Source of the DNA: an uncultured Agrococcus sp.
GTDB taxonomy: Bacteria > Actinomycetota > Actinomycetes > Actinomycetales > Microbacteriaceae
Direction of reading: 5' to 3'
DNA length: 64,000 bases
Assembly: GCF_945915485.1 (NCBI RefSeq)
Contig: NZ_CAMEFJ010000001.1
Coordinates: forward strand, 48,509 to 112,508
In this document: in pieces, positions 8,127 to 15,899 of the stretch
How the letters are laid out: each line of letters opens with the position of its first letter
Numbering within the stretch: position 1 is the stretch's first letter
Program-made: the position numbers and the translations under genes
Notes under the pieces: model-generated
Databases searched by the model: none
What the model saw: only the letters and a program-made list of their open reading frames with translations
Told to the model about the DNA's origin: nothing

Positions 8127-9737
8127 GTGATCGAGGTACGCAACTTCGAACTGCACGTCGGTGCGCGTACGCTCATGAACGACGTCTCGTTCCGGATCGC
8201 GGCTGGAGACAAGATCGGCCTGGTCGGGAGGAACGGCGCAGGCAAGACCACGATGACGAAAGTACTCGCCGGCGTCGGCGATGATCGAGACGGTCACACC
8301 TTCCACGGCGACATCACGCGGCAGGGGCAGGTCGGCTACCTGCCGCAGGACCCCAGGACCGGGGACCCCGATCAATCGGCACGTGCGCGCATCCTTGATG
8401 CGAGAGGGCTCGGCAGCCTTCGGAATCGGATGAACGACGCTACCGAACGCATGGCGCTCGATGGCGAAACGGGTGAGGCCGCCATGCGCGAATACTCCCG
8501 GCTGGAAGACCGGTTCCTGTCCCTCGGCGGCTATGCTGCCGAGGCAGAAGGTAACGCGATCGCATCGAATCTGAAACTTCCGGAGCGCATACTCGACCAA
8601 CCGCTCCGCACGCTCTCCGGCGGTCAGCGGCGCCGCATCGAACTTGCTCGCATCCTCTTCTCCGGAGCGGACACGATGCTGCTCGACGAGCCGACGAACC
8701 ACCTCGATGCCGACAGCGTCATCTGGCTGCGCGAGTTTCTGCAGGCGTACTCGGGCGGACTGATGATCATCAGTCACGACGTCGAACTCATCGGCGACAC
8801 CGTGAATCGCGTCTTCTATCTCGATGCGAACCGTCAGCTCATTGACATCTACAACATGACCTGGAAGCACTACCTGCGTCAACGCGAAGTCGACGAGGAA
8901 CGCCGGAAGCGCGAACGTGCCAACGCCGAACGCCAGGCGACGACACTGCAGTTGCAGGCGGCGAAGATGGGGGCCAAAGCGACGAAGGCCGTCGCCGCGA
9001 AGCAGATGCTGCGCAGAGCCGAACGGATGCTTTCAGGGCTCGAAGAGGAACGCACAAGCGACAGGGTCGCCAAGATCCGATTCCCAATGCCCCTCCCGTG
9101 CGGGAAAACACCGCTCTTCGCACAGAACCTTTCGAAGTCCTACGGCTCGTTGGAGATCTTCACCGCCGTTGATCTCGCAATCGATCGAGGATCGAAAGTC
9201 GTCGTGCTGGGCCTGAACGGAGCCGGCAAAACGACGCTCTTGCGCATCCTCTCCGGGCTCGCAGCGCCCGACACGGGAGGGGTGGAGCGCGGATACGGTC
9301 TGCAGCTCGGCTACTACGCGCAGGAGCACGAAACGCTCGACATCGAACGCACCGTGCTGGAGAACATGATGTCCGCTTCCGACTCGCTCACGTCAACGGA
9401 AGCGCGTCGTGTGCTGGGCTCGTTCCTGTTCACGGGAGACGACACGTCGAAGCCCGCCAGAGTGCTTTCGGGAGGAGAGAAGACCAGGCTCTCGCTCGCG
9501 AAACTCGTGGTCTCGAGCGCGAACGTACTGTTGCTCGACGAACCGACGAACAACCTCGACCCCGCGAGCCGCGAGCAGATCCTGCACGCACTCGCCTCGT
9601 ACGAAGGGGCCGTCGTACTGGTCTCCCACGACGAAGGCGCGGTCGAGGCCCTGAACCCCGAACGAGTGCTCATCATGCCGGAAGGCACCGAGGACCACTA
9701 CGCTCCTGAGTACCTGGAACTGGTAGCGCTCGACTGA
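8127..9737 (+). CDS. ABC-F family ATPase (ribosome-associated)
   Basis: A 536-residue protein with two ABC domains and no membrane segment, the layout of ABC-F translation factors and antibiotic-resistance ribosome protectors. Domain 1 has GRNGAGKTTMTK, signature LSGGQRRRIELAR and Walker B MLLDEPTNHLD. The charged linker spans about residues 250-330. Domain 2 has GLNGAGKTTLLR, LSGGEKTRLSLAK and LLLDEPTNNLD. The GTG at 8127 is chosen because GGAAGGAGG lies 7 nt upstream and the protein then starts at the usual IEVRNFEL; the longer open frame overlaps the polyketide synthase promoter. The gene is divergent from that cluster. Resistance and housekeeping roles cannot be told apart from sequence alone. 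Confidence 0.93.
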   Translation: MIEVRNFELHVGARTLMNDVSFRIAAGDKIGLVGRNGAGKTTMTKVLAGVGDDRDGHTFHGDITRQGQVGYLPQDPRTGDPDQSARARILDARGLGSLRNRMNDATERMALDGETGEAAMREYSRLEDRFLSLGGYAAEAEGNAIASNLKLPERILDQPLRTLSGGQRRRIELARILFSGADTMLLDEPTNHLDADSVIWLREFLQAYSGGLMIISHDVELIGDTVNRVFYLDANRQLIDIYNMTWKHYLRQREVDEERRKRERANAERQATTLQLQAAKMGAKATKAVAAKQMLRRAERMLSGLEEERTSDRVAKIRFPMPLPCGKTPLFAQNLSKSYGSLEIFTAVDLAIDRGSKVVVLGLNGAGKTTLLRILSGLAAPDTGGVERGYGLQLGYYAQEHETLDIERTVLENMMSASDSLTSTEARRVLGSFLFTGDDTSKPARVLSGGEKTRLSLAKLVVSSANVLLLDEPTNNLDPASREQILHALASYEGAVVLVSHDEGAVEALNPERVLIMPEGTEDHYAPEYLELVALD

Positions 9738-9759
9738 GGTCGTAGAAGGGCGGAGCTCT

Positions 9760-10482
9760 GTGAACCCAGAAGTGTTTTCCACCGTCGCACTCGCCTTCGA
9801 GACCGCAGGGCTCGTCGCATTCGCTACATCGGGAGCGCTGCTCGCTGCGGAACGCCGCATGGACATCATCGGCATGATCGGTCTCGCGGTCGTCACCGGA
9901 ACCGGCGGAGGCATGCTGCGGGACGTACTGATCGGGGCGACACCGGTTGCCGCACTCGAGAACTGGTGGATGCTGATCGTCGCGTGCGCAACGGGGCTGC
10001 TCGTGTTCTTCCTCTACCGACTGATCAAGCGGCTGCACAGGGCGATGCTCGTGTTCGACGCGATCGGTCTCGGTATCTTCGTCGTCAACGGCACGCTGAA
10101 GGCCGGGCTGCTCGGGCTGAACCCTGTCGCCGGTGCGACCGTTGGGCTGCTGACGGGTGTCGGGGGAGGAATTATGCGGGATGTCATCGCCGGCGACATC
10201 CCCCTCGTATTCAAGCGCGACACGACACTGTATCTGACTCCGGCGCTGCTGGGGGCAGCCCTCACCGCAACGCTCTTCGAGCTGGGATGGGCCGAATGGT
10301 GGGCGACGCTCATCATCACGCTGGTCGTCATGGCAGTTCGATTCGCAAGCGAGTTCTGGGGGTGGCGAGCGCCTTCGCTGCGCACGCAGGCGCTCTCGAT
10401 CATCCAGCAACCCGAATCCGACGAAGCCGATTCCAAAGCCGACGGAGACGGCCCTCGGAAGAAACGCAGGGGCAAGGGCTAG
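9760..10482 (+). CDS. Trimeric intracellular cation (TRIC-like, UPF0126) channel protein
   Basis: A 240-residue membrane protein made of two similar three-helix halves. Each half carries the family glycine motif before a conserved arginine-aspartate: GTGGGMLRDVLIG near residue 46 and GVGGGIMRDVIAGDIP near residue 131. Bacterial TRIC homologues form homotrimeric potassium-permeable channels. The C-terminal 40 residues are hydrophilic and basic (KKRRGKG). The GTG start lies 22 nt after the ABC-F stop, with GGGCGGAG upstream, so the two genes may be co-transcribed. The gene ends 13 bp before the convergent SURF1 gene. Confidence 0.88.
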   Translation: MNPEVFSTVALAFETAGLVAFATSGALLAAERRMDIIGMIGLAVVTGTGGGMLRDVLIGATPVAALENWWMLIVACATGLLVFFLYRLIKRLHRAMLVFDAIGLGIFVVNGTLKAGLLGLNPVAGATVGLLTGVGGGIMRDVIAGDIPLVFKRDTTLYLTPALLGAALTATLFELGWAEWWATLIITLVVMAVRFASEFWGWRAPSLRTQALSIIQQPESDEADSKADGDGPRKKRRGKG

Positions 10483-10495
10483 AGGCGACTCCGGC

Positions 10496-11296
10496 TCATC
10501 CCGCGTCGAGCAGCGCGTCTTCCTCTTCTTCGTCACGTCGCTTCTTGCGTTTCGGCCTCGGCGCGTCGGAGTCGTGCAGTGACTCCTGCCGCAGCGCGTA
10601 GATGAATCCGCCGACGCCGATCAGCGCGAAAACGCCCCACTGGAGCGCGTAGGACAGGTGCGGGCCCTCGTCCAGCAGCGGACGCTCCTGCACCGTGATG
10701 TCCGTCGGCACGACGCCGTCCTCGCTTTCGAGCAACCCATAGGCACCCGTGTACACCGTACTGTCGTACTGCTCGGCGAAACGTTCGAGATCAGCGCTGT
10801 ACACCTGGCCCTGCGGCGCATCCTGATCACGGAGCTGTCCCTCGTCTTCGCGCAGTCTGACGAGCACGGAGACGTCGCTCGCGGGAATCTCGGGGTACGC
10901 GGCGGGCAGCTCGTTCGAATCTGCGCTGACGGGCACCCAGCCACGATCGACATAGAACACCGAACCCGCTGTCGTCAAGAACGGTACGAGCTGCTGGAAG
11001 CCGACTTGACCCGCAACCATCCGCCCTCGAATCATAACCGCATCATCCGTGAGGTACTGTCCTTCTAGTTCGACACGCTGCCACTGCTGGTCCTGATCGA
11101 AATCCTCGGGGTCGGGAAGCGCCTCCTGCAACGGGGTCGATGAAGCCGACCAGTTCGCGTCGAGCCTGGCAATCGCCGTCTGCGCCTGATCGCGTCGATC
11201 CCACTGCCACATGCCCAGCGCGCAGCACACGACGACGTAGATCGTGAGGAAGGCGAGCCAGCCGATCCAGCGAGGCGTCCGGAGCAGTCTTAGCAC
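10496..11296 (-). CDS. SURF1 family cytochrome oxidase biogenesis protein
   Basis: A 266-residue protein with the SURF1 layout: one transmembrane helix near residues 11-31, an extracytoplasmic domain and a second helix near 225-245. Recognisable motifs are LGMWQWDRRDQ after the first helix, GRMVAGQVGFQQLVPF, YVDRGWVP and HLSYALQWGVFALIG before the end. SURF1 proteins help insert haem a into cytochrome c oxidase. The C-terminal tail is unusually charged (KRKKRRDEEEED). The GTG start has GAGAGGAG a few bases upstream. No other oxidase assembly gene is nearby. Confidence 0.9.
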   Translation of the reverse strand: MLRLLRTPRWIGWLAFLTIYVVVCCALGMWQWDRRDQAQTAIARLDANWSASSTPLQEALPDPEDFDQDQQWQRVELEGQYLTDDAVMIRGRMVAGQVGFQQLVPFLTTAGSVFYVDRGWVPVSADSNELPAAYPEIPASDVSVLVRLREDEGQLRDQDAPQGQVYSADLERFAEQYDSTVYTGAYGLLESEDGVVPTDITVQERPLLDEGPHLSYALQWGVFALIGVGGFIYALRQESLHDSDAPRPKRKKRRDEEEEDALLDAG

Positions 11297-11409
11297 CTAC
11301 GCTCCTCTCGGATCTGCCGGGCCGAGCCGCAGCCGACCCGCGCACATCCTTGTAGCCACGCACGCGGTCGTGCGCACGGTCACCCTATGTTTCAATTCGA
11401 TCCCACTCG

Positions 11410-11643
11410 CTACAGCTTCTCGACTTCGATGCCGAACGGCGTGATGCTGACGGGAAAATCGCGTGCTTGGACGAAATCATGAAGCTCATCACGGTGTTCA
11501 TCGCACGCCGCCCAGGTCTTCACCCGATCTTCCGCGTGGATGCGCGGATTGCGCCAGTTCACGGCCCACTTCGCCTCCTCGCGGCAGCCGGATTTGGAGC
11601 ACTCCGCATACACGGGCGTCATACCGAAGCCGAGCATCGTCAT
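11410..11643 (-). CDS. Small conserved hypothetical protein with Cys pairs
   Basis: A 77-residue cytoplasmic protein that I recognise only as a type seen beside DUF3099 genes in actinobacteria. The chosen ATG at 11643 overlaps the DUF3099 stop by 4 nt (ATGA); a much longer open frame on the same strand runs through DUF3099 and is not credible. It contains ECSKSGCREEAKWAVNWRNP and later WAACDEHRDELHDF, so a CxxxxC pair and a CDEH group could bind a metal. No catalytic motif is evident. Function is unknown. Confidence 0.7.
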   Translation of the reverse strand: MTMLGFGMTPVYAECSKSGCREEAKWAVNWRNPRIHAEDRVKTWAACDEHRDELHDFVQARDFPVSITPFGIEVEKL

Positions 11644-11903
11644 TCGAGCTCCCTCGTCGGTTTCTGCACCTGCCCGGCCGGCTTGCTGAACATGCCGACC
11701 GCGTTGGCGATGATGACCGCGAAGTACGAACTGAAGACTGCGAAGATCGCAGGAGCGACTTTCCACCAGCCGGGAACGACCAGGAAGATCAAGATGCTGA
11801 GCACACGCAGCCCCATGATGATCGAGTAAACGGTCATGCGCTTCTTGAGCTCGTCCGAGTGGGATGTCGGAAGCTCTGTCAGCGAAGGTGTTTCGTGTTT
11901 CAT
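11640..11903 (-). CDS. DUF3099 domain membrane protein
   Basis: An 87-residue protein with two adjacent hydrophobic segments (about residues 24-43 and 46-70) and a short charged tail, matching the actinobacterial DUF3099 family of unknown function. The N-terminus is hydrophilic with the recurrent SHSDELKKRMTVYSIIMGLR. It is translationally coupled to the 77-residue protein downstream. It is divergent from fabG, with 48 bp between the two start codons, so the promoters share this short gap. Confidence 0.8.
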   Translation of the reverse strand: MKHETPSLTELPTSHSDELKKRMTVYSIIMGLRVLSILIFLVVPGWWKVAPAIFAVFSSYFAVIIANAVGMFSKPAGQVQKPTRELE

Positions 11904-11938
11904 GGCCGTGACCGAGTCTACTCCTGTGTGTCACGGGA

Positions 11939-11944
11939 TACGAT
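11939..11944 (+). promoter_or_regulatory. Candidate -10 of a leaderless fabG promoter
   Basis: TACGAT ends 7 nt before the fabG ATG, with no Shine-Dalgarno in between. This spacing recurs at many genes of the window and fits transcription starting at or next to the start codon. Confidence 0.5.
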
Positions 11945-11951
11945 CGAAACC

Positions 11952-12668
11952 ATGACCGACCTGACACCAAGAACCGTGCTCGTTACCGGCGGCAACCGCG
12001 GCATCGGCCGTGCGATTGCCGAAAGTTTTGCCAAGTCCGGCCATCGCGTCGCGGTCACGGCACGCAGCGGGGAGGGCCCGGAAGGGACCCTGACGGTACG
12101 TGCCGATGTGACCGACAACGCTTCCGTCGATGCGGCGTTCTCGGAGATCGAGGAGAAGCTCGGCCCGGTCGAAGTCGTCGTGGCCAACGCGGGCATTACT
12201 CGGGACACCCTGCTGATGCGCATGTCGGAGGAGGACTTCTCCGACGTTCTCGAAACGAACCTGACCGGGGCCTTCCGCGTCGTTAAGCGTGCAAATAAGG
12301 GCATGCTGCGTGCGAAGTTCGGCCGTGTCGTCTTGATCTCCTCCGTTGTCGGGCAGATCGGCGGCGCGGGCCAGGTCAATTACGCAGCCTCCAAGGCCGG
12401 GCTGGTTGGCATGGCGCGTTCGATCACGCGGGAACTCGGCGGCCGCGGTATCACCGCGAATGTCGTAGCACCCGGTTTCATCGAAACCGACATGACCGCT
12501 GCGCTGCCGGAGGAGCAGCAGCAGCAGTATAAGCAGCAGATTCCGGCGGGGCGTTTCGCGTCATCCCAGGAAGTGGCGGACGTTGTCCGCTGGGTGGCAT
12601 CCGACGAGGCCGCTTACATCTCGGGAGCGATCATCCCCGTCGATGGTGGCCTCGGTATGGGCCACTGA
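11952..12668 (+). CDS. fabG: 3-oxoacyl-ACP reductase FabG
   Basis: A 238-residue short-chain dehydrogenase that reduces 3-oxoacyl-ACP in fatty-acid elongation. It has the cofactor loop TGGNRGIG (residues 12-19), the NAG motif at 79-81 and the catalytic set Ser131, Tyr144 and Lys148 (VNYAASK). The C-terminus SGAIIPVDGGLGMGH is the standard FabG ending. ATG 11952 is chosen because the protein then begins at the normal position before the Rossmann strand and TACGAT lies 7 nt upstream; the upstream extension of the frame is antisense to DUF3099. It ends 15 bp before a palindrome that may act as terminator. It is isolated from other fatty-acid genes. Confidence 0.93.
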   Translation: MTDLTPRTVLVTGGNRGIGRAIAESFAKSGHRVAVTARSGEGPEGTLTVRADVTDNASVDAAFSEIEEKLGPVEVVVANAGITRDTLLMRMSEEDFSDVLETNLTGAFRVVKRANKGMLRAKFGRVVLISSVVGQIGGAGQVNYAASKAGLVGMARSITRELGGRGITANVVAPGFIETDMTAALPEEQQQQYKQQIPAGRFASSQEVADVVRWVASDEAAYISGAIIPVDGGLGMGH

Positions 12669-12682
12669 CCCCCCTCGACGCG

Positions 12683-12754
12683 AACACTTCTCGGTCTATG
12701 GATGGCGACACGCCGGTATAGCCCGTTCATTCCATGCATAGACCGAGAAGTGTT
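12683..12754. repeat. Palindromic repeat, copy A (downstream of fabG)
   Basis: Perfect 18-bp arms AACACTTCTCGGTCTATG (12683-12700) and its complement (12737-12754) enclose a 36-nt loop. The 70-bp core (12684-12753) matches copy B at 13779-13848 at all but two positions (12716 and 12721, G here and A in copy B), both in the loop. It lies between the convergent ends of fabG and the DUF559 gene, so it could act as a bidirectional terminator. The pair in direct orientation brackets the DUF559 gene with a spacing of 1095 bp. Confidence 0.85.
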
Positions 12755-12804
12755 CCGTCTCAGCACGAGTGGTTGACGGGTCTGGATACCGGTGCGGACC
12801 GCTG

Positions 12805-13662
12805 CTATCGCGTGTGATCACCGCGAGCGACAATGCGGCAAATGTCGTCAAGCGCCGCTTCCAGGTGCCGCATCACCTGCCAGTACGTAAGTCGAACCAC
12901 TATGTATCCGGCTGCAACCAGGCGTCTGTCCCTCGCACGGTCTTCTTCGAATCTTTGGGCACCGCTGTGGAACTCCTCGCCATCCACTTCCACGATTAGT
13001 CGCTCTCCGATGAGAAAGTCCACACGATCTCGGCCGATTCGCACCTGCTGTCGGAATCGGATTCTTCGTCGCCTGAACCCCAACTTCGTGATGGATTCGG
13101 CTCCAGATTCGGATTTGCTGCCACAGCGAGCCAGTGCGCGACTCGCCTTCGTGTCGCCTGAGCCAGCGAGTCTCTCGATGGACGTTCGTCCCATGAATCC
13201 TAATTGCAATACCGATTCGAAGAGCACAACCAACCAGTCATCGGACTGGCAACGAATCGCGGTGACGAGGGCATCCTCGACGGAGTCGACCGCATGCTGA
13301 CATGAGCGAGCATCCCGCTCCGGTGAGGCGCAGATAAGCACGTTGGGCAGGACGTGAGGAACCTGACGTTGTCGATATTCAGTCCGACGAGCGTGGACGT
13401 GATCGCCCTGCCTGTCAAACCAGACCGGCGTCCATACTCCATGATGAGACAGAGCTGACACGCAGCTGACAACCGCCCCGGAGCGGATCGCAGCTTCAAC
13501 TCCGGCATGACAGTCAGGCAGCCCGTACCAGCCATATCGAATGCGTTTTATGCGCCCACTTTCCGCCGCCGCTTGTATTGTTCTCGGGCTGTAGCCCTGT
13601 TTGATCAAATGCGAGCGCCGGACCACGCCCCCGTATCTTCTGGGAAACTCTCGAGACAACAT
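12805..13662 (-). CDS. AbiEi-like winged-helix plus DUF559 (Vsr-like nuclease fold) protein
   Basis: A 285-residue two-part protein. Residues 1-60 look like the AbiEi antitoxin-type helix-turn-helix (VVRRSHLIKQGYSPRTIQ, then RIRYGWYGLPD). The last 90 residues match DUF559, related to very-short-patch-repair endonucleases, with the PD-(D/E)xK-like core RVDFLIGERLIVEVDGEEFH (acidic residues in VDF and EVD) and the ending DRRLVAAGYIVVRLTYWQV. It may bind its own promoter through the N-terminal domain and cut DNA through the C-terminal one; neither is shown. The gene and its upstream 190 bp are lower in GC than their neighbours and lie between two near-identical palindromes, both signs of transfer. 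No toxin partner is adjacent. Confidence 0.8.
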   Translation of the reverse strand: MLSREFPRRYGGVVRRSHLIKQGYSPRTIQAAAESGRIKRIRYGWYGLPDCHAGVEAAIRSGAVVSCVSALSHHGVWTPVWFDRQGDHVHARRTEYRQRQVPHVLPNVLICASPERDARSCQHAVDSVEDALVTAIRCQSDDWLVVLFESVLQLGFMGRTSIERLAGSGDTKASRALARCGSKSESGAESITKLGFRRRRIRFRQQVRIGRDRVDFLIGERLIVEVDGEEFHSGAQRFEEDRARDRRLVAAGYIVVRLTYWQVMRHLEAALDDICRIVARGDHTR

Positions 13663-13678
13663 GCATCGAGAATGGCGA

Positions 13679-13705
13679 TTGAAAGCTGCAGAATGCCGCT
13701 TTCAA
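13679..13705. promoter_or_regulatory. Inverted repeat upstream of the DUF559 gene (candidate operator)
   Basis: TTGAAAGC (13679-13686) and GCTTTCAA (13698-13705) are perfect 8-bp arms with an 11-nt spacer, 16 bp upstream of the ATG of the DUF559 gene. AbiEi antitoxins repress their own operon by binding inverted repeats, so an autoregulatory site is plausible. No clear -35/-10 pair was fixed. Confidence 0.45.
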
Positions 13706-13778
13706 AAACGCCTATGTGGAGAGTTTACGAAATCTCTAACCTGTTGGGCGCGGACCGAAACACTTGATCCGGTTGGAT

Positions 13779-13848
13779 ACACTTCTCGGTCTATGGATGG
13801 CGACACGCCGATATAACCCGTTCATTCCATGCATAGACCGAGAAGTGT
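13779..13848. repeat. Palindromic repeat, copy B (downstream of serB)
   Basis: Perfect 17-bp arms ACACTTCTCGGTCTATG (13779-13795) and complement (13832-13848) with a 36-nt loop, 68 of 70 positions identical to copy A. It ends 7 bp beyond the serB stop codon and lies upstream of the DUF559 gene. Its position suggests use as a serB terminator as well as the second boundary of the DUF559 unit. Confidence 0.85.
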
Positions 13849-13855
13849 GCCCCGA

Positions 13856-14494
13856 CTAGGTGAGGTGGGGGAGGAGGTTTCGGAAGTCCGGGCGATCGAT
13901 GATCACATCGGCTGCCTCCCGGAGCACCGTCTTGGCGCAGAACGCGACGCCCAGGCCTGCGGCCTCCACCATCAGCAGGTCGTTCGCTCCATCGCCGATG
14001 GCCATAGTGCGCTCGGGCGGGATGCCCAGATTCGCGCTCAGAGACAGTAGCGTGTCGCGTTTGGCGGCAGCGTCGATGACAGGCCCGACGGAACGCCCCG
14101 TCAACGCTCCGTTCTCGACCTCGAGCCGGTTCGCGCGCGTTATTCGAATGCCGAGTCGCGCGGCCAACGGATCCAGGATCTCGTGGAATCCTCCTGAAAC
14201 CGCAGCAACTGCTCCTCCCGCGCCCTGAACTGCGTCGACGAACTCTTGCACCCCGTCGGTGACGCGCACACGCTCGACGACATCCACCAGCACCGACTCG
14301 GGAACACCCTGCAGCATCAGCAGTCGCTCGCGCAGGGAGTCGGCAAAATCAAGTTCGCCGCGCATCGCCCGTTCAGTGACCTCCTCGACGTGGGCCCGAG
14401 CATCGGGGCCGACCGAATCCGCGATGAGCTCGATCACCTCGTCACGAATCAGGGTGGAGTCGACGTCCGAGACAACGAGCCATGGTTCAGCCAT
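13856..14494 (-). CDS. serB: Phosphoserine phosphatase
   Basis: A 212-residue HAD-superfamily phosphatase for the last step of serine synthesis. Motif I is DVDSTLI at residues 10-16 (nucleophile Asp10, acid Asp12), motif II is AAVSGGFHEI near residue 98, the conserved lysine lies in DAAAKRDTL, and motif IV is GDGANDLLM near residue 168. No N-terminal ACT domain is present, so this is the short form. The ATG at 14494 gives a start just before motif I. It lies downstream of glgC on the same strand but is separated by a terminator-like hairpin. The stop is 7 bp from palindrome copy B. Confidence 0.93.
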   Translation of the reverse strand: MAEPWLVVSDVDSTLIRDEVIELIADSVGPDARAHVEEVTERAMRGELDFADSLRERLLMLQGVPESVLVDVVERVRVTDGVQEFVDAVQGAGGAVAAVSGGFHEILDPLAARLGIRITRANRLEVENGALTGRSVGPVIDAAAKRDTLLSLSANLGIPPERTMAIGDGANDLLMVEAAGLGVAFCAKTVLREAADVIIDRPDFRNLLPHLT

Positions 14495-14551
14495 CTGCCA
14501 AGTTTCCCATCGCTCTCAGGCATAGAGAAATCGAGCCCTTCATCGCGTCGT

Positions 14552-14587
14552 GGGCAGTCCAAAGCGTACGCCACGTACGCACTGCCC
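14552..14587 (-). terminator. Terminator-like hairpin after glgC
   Basis: A two-part stem: GGGCAGT (14552-14558) with ACTGCCC (14581-14587), then GCGTAC (14564-14569) with GTACGC (14575-14580). It lies between the glgC stop and serB start. There is no U-tract, as is common for actinobacterial terminators. Confidence 0.5.
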
Positions 14588-14601
14588 CCTTGGGCGACGC
14601 G

Positions 14602-15840
14602 CTACGCGTCGAGCTCTCGACCTTTCGGTACGACCACGATGCCGGATGCGGAAACGTAAAGCCCGCGCTCTCGATCCTCGTCGGGGTTCACGCCGATGCG
14701 TACGTCGCGGCCGATGCGCACATCCTTGTCGACGATGGCCCGGCGAATCACGGCGCCCTCTTCGACCCGTACGTGGTCGAACAGGATGGAATCCTGCACA
14801 CTCGCACCGGACTCAACGCGAACCCATCCGCTGATCACGGAGTGCACGATGGAGGCGCCTGCGATGACGGCACCGGCATCGACGATCGAGTCGATAACGC
14901 TCGACTGACGCCCGTTCACGTCACGCGTGAACTTCGCTGGAGGCATGTTCACCTGCTGTTGGAAGATCGGCCAGTCGCGGTTGTAGAGATTGAAGATCGG
15001 CAGCGGCGAGATGAGATCCATGTTCGCTTCGAAGTACGAATCGAGTGTCCCGACATCCCGCCAGTAGAAGCGGTCCCGATCAGTGGCGCCGGGCACGTCG
15101 TTGTCGTTCAGATCGTAGAAATGCGCCTCGCCTCGCTCAACGAACCACGGAATGATGTCCCCGCCCATGTCGTGCTTCGACTCTTCGATCTCGCTGTCGG
15201 TCGAGACCGCTTCCACGAGTGCATCGGCGTCGAACACGTAGTTGCCCATTGATGCGAGCACCTCGTCGGGCGCGCCCGGCAGGGGAGTCGGATCCTTCGG
15301 TTTCTCGTGGAAGGCTCTGATGCGGCTCGTCTCTTCCGTGTCCGCTTCGATGATGCCGAACTGGTCGGCGAGTTCGATGGGCTGGCGGATGCCCGCAACG
15401 GTCGCTCGCGCACCGGAAGCGATGTGCGCGTCGATCATGGCCTGGAAATCCATACGGTACACGTGGTCGGCACCGACAACGACGACGATGTCGGGCTTTT
15501 CGTCGGTTATCAAGTTCAGGCTCTGGAAGATCGCGTCGGCGGATCCTTGAAACCAGTGCTTGCCACGTCGCTGCTGTGCCGGAACGGAGGCCACGTATGA
15601 GCCCAGCATGTTCGACATCCGCCACACCTGCGAAACGTGGCGGTCGAGCGAATGCGATTTATACTGCGTGAGCACGACGATCTGCCGCAGCGAGGAATTG
15701 ATCAGGTTGGACAACGCGAAATCGATCAATCGATATGAACCACCGAAAGGGACTGCGGGTTTCGCTCGGTCCGCCGTCAACGGCATGAGGCGCTTTCCTT
15801 CGCCACCGGCGAGAACGATACCGAAGACTTTCTTGTCCAT
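14602..15840 (-). CDS. glgC: Glucose-1-phosphate adenylyltransferase
   Basis: A 412-residue ADP-glucose pyrophosphorylase, the committed enzyme of bacterial glycogen synthesis. The nucleotide-binding motif is VLAGGEGKRLMPLT (residues 9-22) followed by RAKPAVPFGG. Further landmarks are QYKSHSLDRHV, WFQGSADAI, the catalytic-site VVVGADHVYRMD, FHEKPKDP and YWRDVGTLDSY. The C-terminal third has the left-handed beta-helix repeats (SIVHSVISG, DSILFDHVRV, RRAIVDKDVRIG). It is divergent from glgA across 59 bp. TAGGGT lies 6 nt before the ATG, consistent with a leaderless message. Confidence 0.95.
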   Translation of the reverse strand: MDKKVFGIVLAGGEGKRLMPLTADRAKPAVPFGGSYRLIDFALSNLINSSLRQIVVLTQYKSHSLDRHVSQVWRMSNMLGSYVASVPAQQRRGKHWFQGSADAIFQSLNLITDEKPDIVVVVGADHVYRMDFQAMIDAHIASGARATVAGIRQPIELADQFGIIEADTEETSRIRAFHEKPKDPTPLPGAPDEVLASMGNYVFDADALVEAVSTDSEIEESKHDMGGDIIPWFVERGEAHFYDLNDNDVPGATDRDRFYWRDVGTLDSYFEANMDLISPLPIFNLYNRDWPIFQQQVNMPPAKFTRDVNGRQSSVIDSIVDAGAVIAGASIVHSVISGWVRVESGASVQDSILFDHVRVEEGAVIRRAIVDKDVRIGRDVRIGVNPDEDRERGLYVSASGIVVVPKGRELDA

Positions 15841-15846
15841 GTACCC

Positions 15847-15892
15847 ACCCTAGAAGTGAAGATGGTCTCAGCGCTACTGAAGTGGATAGGCT
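15847..15892. promoter_or_regulatory. Divergent glgC/glgA promoter region
   Basis: On the minus strand TAGGGT (15847-15852) ends 6 nt before the glgC ATG. On the plus strand TAGGCT (15887-15892) ends 7 nt before the glgA ATG at 15900. Both look like -10 elements of leaderless promoters set back to back, so the two glycogen genes may share upstream control. The plus-strand element also argues against the in-frame GTG at 15882 as the glgA start. Confidence 0.5.
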
Positions 15893-15899
15893 CGAAAGC

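Noticed and set aside
7671..8882. 403-aa minus-strand frame across the polyketide synthase start and ABC-F gene
   Set aside because: Runs through two real genes in the wrong frame and has no motif.
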